21,551 bases of DNA from GWC2-37-8 sp964485555 (lineage in GTDB: Bacteria > Patescibacteriota > Minisyncoccia > Moranbacterales > GWC2-37-73), in assembly GCA_964485555.1 (NCBI GenBank), contig CAZAJN010000042.1:1-21551 (forward strand), written 5' to 3'. The notes under the pieces are model-generated. The model saw nothing but the letters and a program-made list of their open reading frames with translations, was not told the origin of the DNA and ran no database searches. The translations under genes were made by a program, and so were the position numbers. The stretch's first letter is position 1. Each line of letters opens with the position of its first letter. This document shows positions 12,890-20,659 of the stretch, one piece after another.

Positions 12890-14101
12890 CTATTGCACTG
12901 ACCCGGCGATGTTATAGATCGGCATCAGGATCGCAAAAACCAAAACTCCAACTCCCAAACCAAGACCAGTGATCAAAATAGGCTCAAGCATGGTTGAAAG
13001 GTTTCTTGTAACGCGATCCGTTTCCTGATTGTAGAATTTTGATATGTTGCTCAAAACTTCACTGATCTTTCCTGCATCCTCTCCGATCTTGATCATCTGT
13101 GAAACAATTGGAGGAAAATAAGTCGACTTTGCAAACACACTGCTCATCGATCCTCCTTTTTTCACCTCATCAGCTGATCGCAAGATGACGCTTTCATAGG
13201 TTGAAGAGTCAACGACTTCACTGACAATGACCAAAGCCCGCACAATCGGAATTCCACCTTCGAGCAAAACTCCCAGATTTTCTGAAAACCTTGCTATATA
13301 CACATATTGGAAAAGCCTTCCGATGACAGGAATTTTCATCTTGATGGTGTCCCATTCTTTGCGTCCATCTTCCGTCTTGATGTAGTAGAAAAATCCACCA
13401 ACTATCGAAAGTATCACCATAGCAGCAACCCACCAGAAAGAACTCATGAAATCGCCGATATACATGAACATCTGAGTGTACCATGGGACAGCAACATTGA
13501 AATCTTTGAAAATCCCAGTGAGTTTAGGAAGCACAACCGTGAACACCACGAATCCGATGATGACTGAGGATGCCAAAACGAAAGCCGGATAAAAAAGAGC
13601 TCCTCTGATTTTAGAATTCAGATCGTAATTTTTTTCACTGTTCTCAGCCAAAAAAGAAACGGATCGCTGCAGATTGCCGGAAAGCTCTCCTGCTTTCACC
13701 ATGCTCACAGCCAGCGTCGCAAAAACTTCAGGATGCTTAGACATCGACTCCGAAAAAGTCACACCGTCTTCAATATCATTGACCATTTCCTTAATGACAG
13801 TGTTCAGATAGAGGTTGTCGGATTGTTCTCCCACAGCGCGCAAAGCAGAAATGATGGAAACTTTGGCATCAATAAGAGTGGCGAGTTGGCGATAAAAAAC
13901 AGAAAGCTCGCGCAAGCTTACTCCCTCCCAAGCACGCTGCAAATCTTTCAGGATGCCAGGCACTTCGGTCTGCTTTTCCAGCATCAAAGGAACCAGACCT
14001 CGCTCTTGAAGCATGGCCACAGCAGCTTCACTATTGGTGGCTTCGATGCGACCCTCTCTGATTTCCCCCTCTGCACTTTTGGCTTGAAATGAAAATTTCA
14101 T
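12890..14101 (-). CDS. pilC: Type IV pilus inner-membrane platform protein
   Basis: PilC (GspF family) is the polytopic platform that couples the PilB/PilT motors to pilin insertion and extraction. The 403-residue protein is full length, with two GspF repeats: one near residues 65-190 (FYRQLATLIDAKVSIISALRAV) and one near 270-395 (ARFSENLGVLLEGGIPIVRALVIV). Membrane segments lie near 170-192, 218-240 and 375-397. The N-terminal region (FSFQAKSAEGEIREGRIEATNSEAAVAMLQERG) is the usual cytoplasmic lead-in. It is preceded by a repeat arm of the S23 cassette that ends exactly before the ATG, so its native upstream region has been replaced or displaced. Confidence 0.97.
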   Translation of the reverse strand: MKFSFQAKSAEGEIREGRIEATNSEAAVAMLQERGLVPLMLEKQTEVPGILKDLQRAWEGVSLRELSVFYRQLATLIDAKVSIISALRAVGEQSDNLYLNTVIKEMVNDIEDGVTFSESMSKHPEVFATLAVSMVKAGELSGNLQRSVSFLAENSEKNYDLNSKIRGALFYPAFVLASSVIIGFVVFTVVLPKLTGIFKDFNVAVPWYTQMFMYIGDFMSSFWWVAAMVILSIVGGFFYYIKTEDGRKEWDTIKMKIPVIGRLFQYVYIARFSENLGVLLEGGIPIVRALVIVSEVVDSSTYESVILRSADEVKKGGSMSSVFAKSTYFPPIVSQMIKIGEDAGKISEVLSNISKFYNQETDRVTRNLSTMLEPILITGLGLGVGVLVFAILMPIYNIAGSVQ

Positions 14102-14141
14102 ATTAGTTATTTAGTTAATTGGTTGCTTAGTTAAATAGTTT
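14102..14141. repeat. Inverted repeat arm flanking the S23 gene (pilC side)
   Basis: AGTTAATTGGTT at 14113-14124 is the exact reverse complement of 14547-14558, and surrounding TTAGTT words are related. The arm begins one base from the pilC ATG and covers the last codons of the S23 gene. Confidence 0.7.
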
Positions 14142-14502
14142 CAGATTTTCCTTTTAAAAATTTTATGTATCCATTAATGCCCTTTATTAATTCCACAATC
14201 CTACCTTCAATAAAAACTTTCGTTCGTTCTTCCATGTAACCCTTTTTGAAAGATCTTATCATTAATTGCTTTAATTCATATGCCTCACCTCTTGCTATAT
14301 GCATGTATCTAATTTTTTCTTTATATGAGAATCTGCCATAACCTTCAGCTATATTAGAAGATATTGCATTTGACGCTCTGCGAATCTGATCCACCATTCT
14401 ATATTTCTCATCAACTGGAAATTTTTCAGTAAACTTATGCAAAAATATCTCAATACGTTCAGCTTGCCTATACACCAGCAAATTTTCTATTCCCGTAGCC
14501 AT
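14131..14502 (-). CDS. S23/IVP-type four-helix-bundle protein
   Basis: This 123-residue all-helical protein has the family signature VDQIRRASNAISSNIAEGYGR near residues 37-57 and a C-terminal KGINGYIKFLKGK. Family members were first seen as ORFs in 23S rRNA intervening sequences. A related fold is the accessory subunit (Avd) of diversity-generating retroelements. Most have no known function; they may bind nucleic acid. No reverse transcriptase or rRNA gene is in this window. It interrupts the pilT-pilC pair and is flanked by inverted repeat arms, so it looks like an inserted cassette and not a pilus component. AAAAGG immediately before the ATG (14502) may act as a Shine-Dalgarno. Confidence 0.88.
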   Translation of the reverse strand: MATGIENLLVYRQAERIEIFLHKFTEKFPVDEKYRMVDQIRRASNAISSNIAEGYGRFSYKEKIRYMHIARGEAYELKQLMIRSFKKGYMEERTKVFIEGRIVELIKGINGYIKFLKGKSETI

Positions 14503-14519
14503 CCTTTTGGCAATTATTA

Positions 14520-14563
14520 ATTTTCCTAATCAACTAATAACTACTTAACCAATTAACTATCAC
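14520..14563. repeat. Inverted repeat arm flanking the S23 gene (pilT side)
   Basis: aaccaattaact (14547-14558) pairs with 14113-14124. The words aactaataactactt around it continue the pattern. The arm ends at the base next to the pilT stop codon. Confidence 0.7.
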
Positions 14564-15646
14564 TTAGTCCTTTCTGGAGATCAACATCTGCAGATATTCA
14601 TGATTTTTGGAATATACCAGAGCGTCATCCAGCGTGATCAAGCCCCTTTGAATCAAGTCAGCCAGGGATTTGTCCAATGAAACCATGCCTTCTCTTAGTC
14701 CTGTTTCAATCACTGAATCTATTTGATATGTCTTGTTTTCGCGGATCAAATTCTCAACAGCATGATTGTTCATCATTATTTCCATGGCTGGAATTCTTCC
14801 TCCGCCCACTCGAGGAACCAGACGCTGCGACACGACTCCCAACAGCACGCTTGCGAGCTGGCTTCTGACTTGATTTTGCTGATGTGCTGGAAAAACATCG
14901 ATGATTCGATCGATAGTTTGCGAGGTGTCATTGGTGTGCAATGTCGCTAAGATGAGATGCCCTGTTTCTGCAGCCGTCATAGCGGTGCTTATAGTGTCCA
15001 AATCTCGAAGCTCTCCAATCAGCACTACATTGGCATCCTCTCGAAAAACACTTCTGAGTCCGTCCGGAAAAGATTTGGTGTCCTTGCCGATTTCTCGCTG
15101 ATTGATGATGCAACGATCCTGTTCATAGACAAATTCGATCGGGTCTTCAATCGTGATTATGTGCTTGTCCTCATTATGGTTAATGAAATCAATCAAGGCT
15201 GAAAGAGTGGTTGATTTTCCATGTCCGACAGGACCAGTGATCAGAAGAAGCCCCTGCGTCTGGCGTGTAAATTCATAGAGAGCGGGAGGTATGCTCAATT
15301 CTTCCAATGTCCTGATGCGCCCAGCAACCATGCGCATCGCAATGCTTAGATTTCCTTGTTGATAAAAGATGTTTGTTCGGAAGCGAGCCTTGTCTTCAAA
15401 GTTGTAGGAAAAATCAACTTGACCTTCTTCAGTGAGACGTTTCTTATTGTCTTCAGTTGTCAGCGCGTCACTCAGCGCCTGAGTATCTTCAGCTGACAAG
15501 ATGCTTTCCTGCGTCAAAGGATACAGGCGTCCATCAAGACGCATGGTTGGAAATCTTCCCACCACCAAATGCAAATCGGAAGCATTTTGCTGTGCCACCA
15601 AACGCAATAAACTTTTGATCCTTTGTTCGCCGTGAGCTGAAGACAT
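14564..15646 (-). CDS. pilT: Type IV pilus retraction ATPase
   Basis: PilT is the hexameric ATPase that depolymerises the pilus, powering twitching and DNA uptake. The 360-residue protein has the Walker A GPVGHGKS at 138-145, an Asp box around IITIEDPIEFVYE, the Walker B VVLIGELRDLDT at 207-218, the His box ETGHLILATLHTND, and the PilT-specific C-terminal AVENLIRENKTYQI. The N-terminal PAS-like domain (NASDLHLVVGRFPTMRLDG) is normal. It has its own extended -10 promoter upstream and is followed by the inserted S23 gene and pilC. All catalytic elements are intact. Confidence 0.97.
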   Translation of the reverse strand: MSSAHGEQRIKSLLRLVAQQNASDLHLVVGRFPTMRLDGRLYPLTQESILSAEDTQALSDALTTEDNKKRLTEEGQVDFSYNFEDKARFRTNIFYQQGNLSIAMRMVAGRIRTLEELSIPPALYEFTRQTQGLLLITGPVGHGKSTTLSALIDFINHNEDKHIITIEDPIEFVYEQDRCIINQREIGKDTKSFPDGLRSVFREDANVVLIGELRDLDTISTAMTAAETGHLILATLHTNDTSQTIDRIIDVFPAHQQNQVRSQLASVLLGVVSQRLVPRVGGGRIPAMEIMMNNHAVENLIRENKTYQIDSVIETGLREGMVSLDKSLADLIQRGLITLDDALVYSKNHEYLQMLISRKD

Positions 15647-15677
15647 TTTTATTTTTATCTTATAACTGTATGAATTT

Positions 15678-15706
15678 ATTATAACAAATTTTTACGCATT
15701 CAACAA
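15678..15706 (-). promoter_or_regulatory. Promoter upstream of pilT
   Basis: On the minus strand, -35 TTGTTG (15706-15701), a 17-base spacer ending in TGT, then -10 TATAAT (15683-15678). The predicted start near 15671 gives a leader of about 25 bases. The -35 overlaps the end of the receiver gene. Confidence 0.6.
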
Positions 15707-16069
15707 AGAGTTGACTTTCTGCACGACTTCCGAAGGCGTGAAATGTGATTTGATGAGATAGTCTTTTATGCCTAGCTCTATGCTTTCGTTGACTTTCTCC
15801 CTTTCAGAGATGTTAGTCAGCATTATGACCGGAATGTCTTTCCACTGATCATTCGCCTTCAACTTTTTCAGAACACTTATTCCATCCAGGCCTGGCATGA
15901 CAATATCAAGCAATATTATTTCAGGATTGACACCTTGTTGCAGTTTCTCCAACCCGACAATTCCGTTTTCAGCCGCAACAACTTCAAATCCCTCCTGCTC
16001 GAATCTGACTTTGTAGATATCGCGTATGAAGATGTCATCTTCGACAATCAATATTTTTTTCTTTTCCAT
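15692..16069 (-). CDS. Single-domain response regulator receiver (CheY/PilG-like)
   Basis: This 125-residue receiver domain has no output domain. The acidic pair D11-D12, phosphoacceptor D55 in ILLDIVMPG, T85 in IMLTNIS and K107 in YLIKS are all present, so it should be phosphorylatable. No histidine kinase is in the window. Its place between pilB and pilT suggests that it tunes pilus extension or retraction, as PilG/PilH do in Pseudomonas; this is an inference from position. The ATG at 16069 is used; a TTG two codons earlier is less likely. Confidence 0.92.
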   Translation of the reverse strand: MEKKKILIVEDDIFIRDIYKVRFEQEGFEVVAAENGIVGLEKLQQGVNPEIILLDIVMPGLDGISVLKKLKANDQWKDIPVIMLTNISEREKVNESIELGIKDYLIKSHFTPSEVVQKVNSLLNA

Positions 16070-16106
16070 ATCCAAGTTGTTATATATTAAAAAAATAATT
16101 TACCAT

Positions 16107-17816
16107 TTAATCATCCACGTCTCCTCCGACACTTTTGCTGCCCTCAGTGACACGCTCAACTTCAGACATGGTGGTCAAACCTTTCAACACTTTCAAAATT
16201 CCATCCTGCTTGATGGTTATCATGCCCTGTTTTTCGGCATATTTCTGAATTTCAACTTCGTTTCCGTTTCTTTCGGAAATGATCTCTTTCAATTTTTCGT
16301 CCACCTCCAAAGCTTCAAAAATGGCGACTCGTCCGCGATAGCCTGTTCCATTGCATTCCTCACATCCCTTTCCCTCATAGATGTGGATGCCCTCGGACAG
16401 ATCCAGACCATATTTGCTTATTTCTTCCACCGACATGTTTTCAATCTGTGATCTGACGAAACTCATCACCTTCAGTGGTATCGGCACTTCCTGCTTGCAT
16501 TCAGTGCAGATTCTGCGCACAAGACGCTGCGCTCCAACCACTCGCAGAGATGATGCGAGCAGAAAAGATTCTATTCCCATATCAACCAGACGCGGAATAG
16601 CCCCGATAGAACTGTTGGTGTGCAAAGTTGACAGCACCAAATGACCCGTCAAAGCGGCATGAATGGTCAATTCAGCTGTTTCACTGTCGCGAATTTCTCC
16701 TACCATGATAACATTCGGATCCTGTCGCAAGATGCTTCTTAGACCGCTCGCAAAAGTATATCCGATTTCTGGATTGATCTGACTTTGATTTATTCCTGCA
16801 ATCGTATATTCAACCGGATCCTCCAAGGTTATGATGTTTCGTTCTTCTTTGTTCAAAATATCCAAGCATGCATAGAGAGTGGTTGATTTTCCACTTCCGG
16901 TCGGACCAGTCATCAAAATGATTCCGAATGGTTCCTTGATGTTCTTGACCAACACGTCGCTCCCTCTGCCCATCAGACCCATGCTTTTGAGATCTATCAC
17001 TTTGTTGCCAGTATCCAAAAGACGCATCACGATCTTTTCGCCCTCCGTGATCGGAAGAGTCGAAACACGGAAATCTACTCGGCGACCGCTCTCAACAACC
17101 TTGAAACGTCCGTCTTGGGGTTTGCGTTTTTCATCTATTTTGAGATTTGAAAGTATTTTGATTCGAGAAACGATCGCTCTTCCCACACCTTTAGGAATGA
17201 CCAAGGATGAATGCAATATTCCGTCCACACGAAACCTGACCCGGTATTCTTTCCCCAGGGGTTCAATATGAATATCACTAGCTTTTCCTTCGATTGCATG
17301 TTTGATGATGACGCTCAAAAGCTTTGTCACCGGAGCATTCTGCATGTTGTCAACTTGAGATTTGTCGCCCTCCTCGTCATACATCTTGTCATCGCTAAGA
17401 CCATCAGTATCGTCATCTTGCATCGATTCCATCGCCTCTTCAATAGCCTTTTCAGCTCCTCCAGAATACTGCTCGGTCATGTCATTAAACATCCCAATTG
17501 AAACCAAATACAGATCAAATTCAAATTTTCTTTTTTCTGCGATGAAACGCAAAATATTCAGAGCGTTGATATTGTGAGGATCAACAATGGCAACCTTGAT
17601 GTTGTTTCCGGATCTCTCGAAGGCTATGATCTGGTTTTCCATAGCGACATCCTGAGAAATCAATTCCAGGGCGTTATCTTCTATTTTTGGGACTTCTTCC
17701 AGAAAAGGCATACCTAAATTGCTTGCCATTTTTTTGACAGCATCAAGTTCGATTTTCTTAGGATCTAAAACCGAAGTCTGATCCGCAGAATTTTGCGAAG
17801 CGATATCCTGATTCAT
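16107..17816 (-). CDS. pilB: Type IV pilus assembly ATPase
   Basis: PilB is the hexameric motor that drives pilin insertion. The 569-residue protein has an N-terminal MshEN-type domain (LGMPFLEEVPKIEDNALELISQD), an acidic linker near 120-160, and then the ATPase. Motifs are the Walker A GPTGSGKS at 304-311, the Asp box with TLEDPVEYT, the Walker B VIMVGEIRDSET at 369-380, the His box TGHLVLSTLHTN, and four cysteines (C437, C440, C485, C488) forming the zinc site typical of assembly motors. This tetracysteine motif distinguishes it from PilT. It is followed closely by the receiver gene and preceded by pilO. Confidence 0.97.
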   Translation of the reverse strand: MNQDIASQNSADQTSVLDPKKIELDAVKKMASNLGMPFLEEVPKIEDNALELISQDVAMENQIIAFERSGNNIKVAIVDPHNINALNILRFIAEKRKFEFDLYLVSIGMFNDMTEQYSGGAEKAIEEAMESMQDDDTDGLSDDKMYDEEGDKSQVDNMQNAPVTKLLSVIIKHAIEGKASDIHIEPLGKEYRVRFRVDGILHSSLVIPKGVGRAIVSRIKILSNLKIDEKRKPQDGRFKVVESGRRVDFRVSTLPITEGEKIVMRLLDTGNKVIDLKSMGLMGRGSDVLVKNIKEPFGIILMTGPTGSGKSTTLYACLDILNKEERNIITLEDPVEYTIAGINQSQINPEIGYTFASGLRSILRQDPNVIMVGEIRDSETAELTIHAALTGHLVLSTLHTNSSIGAIPRLVDMGIESFLLASSLRVVGAQRLVRRICTECKQEVPIPLKVMSFVRSQIENMSVEEISKYGLDLSEGIHIYEGKGCEECNGTGYRGRVAIFEALEVDEKLKEIISERNGNEVEIQKYAEKQGMITIKQDGILKVLKGLTTMSEVERVTEGSKSVGGDVDD

Positions 17817-17865
17817 GAAATATTTTATTACTAAGAAGCAAAGAGACTGAAATTAAAATCCGAGA

Positions 17866-18690
17866 TCAAGGAAGGAATGGGTTGATCTTTCCATTCATAT
17901 CACCGGCCTTGTCAACCGATGGAGCTTTTTGTGAGATGTATTGTTTGATGGTTGCCATGGTTTCCTTGTCTATGCCTGATTGAAATTTTGACATCTTTTG
18001 GTTATCAATACTAGCTGTTCCCATCCAACCAAAATCAACCACCAGATCAGCAGAGAGAGTCGATGCCGCTGCCGGGTTGTTTTCGGTGTCCACTGTGCCA
18101 TCACTTGCATTTTCAACCTTATCTCCCGCATTGCTGGAAGTTATCGTCAATGATTTTATGGAATGAAACATTGATATTTTCTGAAGTTGATCCAGGAAAA
18201 GGTTTATTTTGTCATATTCTCCGACAACTGAAATGCTCGTATTTATGGTTTCTGTTCCACTTTTACTAGTTTCCGGTAGTTTGTTCTGAACTCCCTGCAA
18301 AGAGTTGGCGATATTTGCAAGAGGGGAAACAGATAAGGTCGTAGCATCATCATTGGACACTTCCTCGGCACCTGAACTCAAAGAGAGGCTGACCAGGGAA
18401 ACTTGCGAATCAGTGGCCAAATAGTTGATTCCAGTCAAAATCCTTTCTTCCATCTTCTTGTTCGGGAGATAGCTGTTCACAACAGATTCACCTTCACTGT
18501 CGCTGTTGATCTGAGCATCAATAGTTTGAATGGCTGTCTGTTTATCCTTGATAGCCTTGATAGCCTGCTCATGAGAAAGTTTCTCCTCATTGGCAACTTT
18601 CAGATTTGCAATTTCCGGCCAAATGTAGCCGATAAAAATATACAAGGAGATGATAATGATGATCGGGAAGAAAAGAAATTTTAATCGCAT
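17866..18690 (-). CDS. pilO: PilO-like inner-membrane alignment protein
   Basis: This 274-residue protein has a short cytoplasmic tail, one membrane segment (FLFFPIIIIISLYIFIGYIW near residues 5-24), a coiled-coil stretch (ANEEKLSHEQAIKAIKDKQ) and an outer ferredoxin-like domain with VGEYDKINLFLDQLQKISMFHSIKSLTI, the characteristic PilO motif. A Ser/Asn-rich insertion of about 30 residues (NAGDKVENASDG, then a TENNPAAAS stretch) precedes the last strand. PilO pairs with PilN to link the cytoplasmic PilM ring to the cell surface. Assignment rests on this architecture and the order pilM-N-O-B. The ATG at 18690 follows a GGGTGAT sequence. Confidence 0.85.
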   Translation of the reverse strand: MRLKFLFFPIIIIISLYIFIGYIWPEIANLKVANEEKLSHEQAIKAIKDKQTAIQTIDAQINSDSEGESVVNSYLPNKKMEERILTGINYLATDSQVSLVSLSLSSGAEEVSNDDATTLSVSPLANIANSLQGVQNKLPETSKSGTETINTSISVVGEYDKINLFLDQLQKISMFHSIKSLTITSSNAGDKVENASDGTVDTENNPAAASTLSADLVVDFGWMGTASIDNQKMSKFQSGIDKETMATIKQYISQKAPSVDKAGDMNGKINPFLP

Positions 18691-18774
18691 TTTTGTTATC
18701 ACCCACAGCAATTGCTTAATAAAAACAAGGTCTGGGTTGATGCTTAAAAGTTATATTAATAAACAAATTTACTA

Positions 18775-19323
18775 TTAACTGCCGATATTCATTACCATTG
18801 TCGCTGTCACACCCTCTTCAGCTCTAGAAATGCCGCTCAAAGAGGCCCCCGAGAAATATTCCGACTTCTTGAAATTCAAAATTTGTCTGGCTGCATCATT
18901 GAAATTCTTGGATTCAAAAGAAACATTCACTTTGCCATCTTCACCGCTGTATGAATAGGAAGTCACCACAACGCCTGAACTCATGTTCTTTCCAAGACTA
19001 TCAAGCACCTCAGTCATCTTCAACTGTTGCACCTTGCCGTCTTTTATTTCCAGATTCTTTTTTATTTCAGACAAACGCGCCTGCATGTCCAAAATGCGTT
19101 GCAGACTGTTGACTCCAGCCAGACTTTCATTCTGCTTCGTCACGCTTTCAGCCAGCACCTGGTTTTGCTTCACGATGCTTGCTATGTAGAATTTGAGTCC
19201 GAAAAGTCCAGCCACAGTCAGAACGAGAATACTTAAGGAAAAAAAGAATCCTCCGTTTGCAGTTCGAGAAGATAATTTCTTCTGAGCATCCTCTTGGTTT
19301 TGATACAAATTTATTGTAGTCAT
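18775..19323 (-). CDS. pilN: PilN-like inner-membrane alignment protein
   Basis: This 182-residue protein begins MTTINLYQNQEDAQKK, matching the PilN start whose NLYP-like motif binds PilM. One membrane segment (FFFSLSILVLTVAGLFGLKFYI near 26-47), a coiled coil near 50-105 and a small ferredoxin-like domain (VVVTSYSYSGEDGKVNVSFES) follow. The motif here reads NLYQ in place of NLLP. It sits directly between pilM and pilO. AAAGAA just before the ATG is a weak Shine-Dalgarno. The function is as the PilO partner. Confidence 0.88.
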   Translation of the reverse strand: MTTINLYQNQEDAQKKLSSRTANGGFFFSLSILVLTVAGLFGLKFYIASIVKQNQVLAESVTKQNESLAGVNSLQRILDMQARLSEIKKNLEIKDGKVQQLKMTEVLDSLGKNMSSGVVVTSYSYSGEDGKVNVSFESKNFNDAARQILNFKKSEYFSGASLSGISRAEEGVTATMVMNIGS

Positions 19324-19339
19324 TTCTTTGATACATCAT

Positions 19340-19357
19340 GCTAATTCACGAATTAGC
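19340..19357. repeat. Short palindrome between pilM and pilN
   Basis: gctaattcacgaattagc has 8-base perfect arms around a 2-base centre, followed by another caattag word. It lies in the 71-base pilM-pilN gap and may form a small hairpin in the transcript. It is the same type of spacer repeat as elsewhere in the window. Confidence 0.55.
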
Positions 19358-19394
19358 AATTAGTGATTATATTTGTAATTATTTTTTATTGAAA

Positions 19395-20498
19395 TCAATC
19401 TCTCTTGTAATCTTCGACTCCGCGCAAGGCCAAACCAAGCGCCACTGTGAATGAGCTTCCCAATTCATCAACCAGTTTTTTCGCACCTGGTTCAAATGAG
19501 ACCTTGCTCCATGGATCAGTCACCGCGACCTTCATTCCCAGTGAACGTGAAAAATATTCATCCAAACCTTTCAGCTTAGCAGTTCCACCTGAAAGCAAAG
19601 TTGACGATATCTGGACGTCGCGATTTTTCTCCTTGTATGCGTTCAATATTCTGAGCGATTCTCCCACTATCAGTTCCAGAACTGGAATCACGATTGCAGA
19701 TTCCGTCTTGTTCAGAAAATCCCTGTCGCCTTTCTTAAAAACTTCAGCACGCTGTCTTGATATGTTCATGCTGTCGCAAATTGCATTGGTGATTTCATTA
19801 CCACCAGCATCAATATTGCGATTGACCTTGATGATTCCATTTTCTACCAAGATTATATTCGTGGCTCGTGAGCCGATATCGATGATGAAGAAATTTCCAG
19901 GCTCATCGCCTACCAACGACCTGGCAATTGAAAATGTTTCGAGTTCTATTGCGCCGACTTCCAGCATTGATCCTGAAACCAGCCGGTCATAGCGTTCAAT
20001 ATCCCGCTTCGGCGCAGCCACCAATAAGACCTTTATTTTTTTTGAAGCCGGAGCTGTCTTTTCCGCCAACTGAACACCTTTTTCCTTTTCGGAATGTTCA
20101 ATGATTTCCCAACTCATGGCTATTTCATCCAGCGAGCTTGGAATATATTTGTGCGCTTCGAATTTGATAGCTTTGGCCAACTCGTCATTCTCCATTTCCG
20201 GAAGTTCAATGATCGTTATCAACCCACTGAAACCAGGAATGGAAACATATGCCGTCCCGGAGTTAAGATTCATCTTTATCAACAAACTTTTCAAAGACTC
20301 ATTCAAGCGCTGTTCAAATGAAGCGGTTCGCGCCACACCCTTATCATCGCTTTGATTCATCCAATTCAAATCAACCACGCCATAGTTTTCCAGGTGGACT
20401 TTTTGATTTTTGTAGGAAATCTCCACAACCTTAATTGAGGATGTTCCAAAATCTATGCCGATGAAATGATTTTTTTTACCCTTGAAAATTTCAAACAT
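19395..20498 (-). CDS. pilM: PilM-like actin-fold ATPase of the type IV pilus
   Basis: PilM is a cytoplasmic actin-like protein (FtsA fold) that forms a ring and binds the N-terminus of PilN. The 367-residue protein has the first phosphate loop HFIGIDFGTSSIKVVEI near residues 11-27, the second loop FFIIDIGSRATNIILVENG, and the adenosine motif ISSTLLSGGTAKLKGL. SYKNQKVHLENYG and MNISRQRAEVFKKGD are typical of the family. The ATG at 20498 gives the usual MFEIFKGKKNHFIGID start; the open frame extends 25 codons further upstream through the promoter and is not used. It heads the gene group, divergent from comF. Confidence 0.94.
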   Translation of the reverse strand: MFEIFKGKKNHFIGIDFGTSSIKVVEISYKNQKVHLENYGVVDLNWMNQSDDKGVARTASFEQRLNESLKSLLIKMNLNSGTAYVSIPGFSGLITIIELPEMENDELAKAIKFEAHKYIPSSLDEIAMSWEIIEHSEKEKGVQLAEKTAPASKKIKVLLVAAPKRDIERYDRLVSGSMLEVGAIELETFSIARSLVGDEPGNFFIIDIGSRATNIILVENGIIKVNRNIDAGGNEITNAICDSMNISRQRAEVFKKGDRDFLNKTESAIVIPVLELIVGESLRILNAYKEKNRDVQISSTLLSGGTAKLKGLDEYFSRSLGMKVAVTDPWSKVSFEPGAKKLVDELGSSFTVALGLALRGVEDYKRD

Positions 20499-20544
20499 TT
20501 TATCTTTTGTATTTTTATATTTTGAAGTCAAAAACTTTATAAAT

Positions 20545-20573
20545 ATAATAACACATTTTTCAAAAGCAAACAA
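20545..20573 (-). promoter_or_regulatory. Promoter of the pilM-N-O-B group
   Basis: On the minus strand, -35 TTGTTT (20573-20568), a 17-base spacer ending in TGT, then -10 TATTAT (20550-20545). The predicted start near 20538 gives a leader of about 40 bases. Confidence 0.55.
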
Positions 20574-20584
20574 TTCTTTTTGAC

Positions 20585-20593
20585 TTATCCACA
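20585..20593 (+). promoter_or_regulatory. Single consensus DnaA box
   Basis: TTATCCACA matches the bacterial DnaA box consensus exactly. It lies in the AT-rich gap between divergent pilM and comF. I saw no second perfect box close by. Confidence 0.4.
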
Positions 20594-20607
20594 GCTTATT
20601 TTATTTT

Positions 20608-20637
20608 TTGTTATTTTCGGAGCATACTTCATATAGA
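20608..20637 (+). promoter_or_regulatory. Possible comF promoter
   Basis: TTGTTA (20608-20613), 18 bases, then TATAGA (20632-20637). The match is partial and the area is very AT-rich, so this is tentative. The predicted leader is about 16 bases. Confidence 0.3.
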
Positions 20638-20659
20638 AATATATTGAAATATATTTTTT

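Noticed and set aside
20585..20593. Replication origin at the comF-pilM junction
   Set aside because: Only one perfect DnaA box was seen, with no dnaA, dnaN or box cluster nearby.
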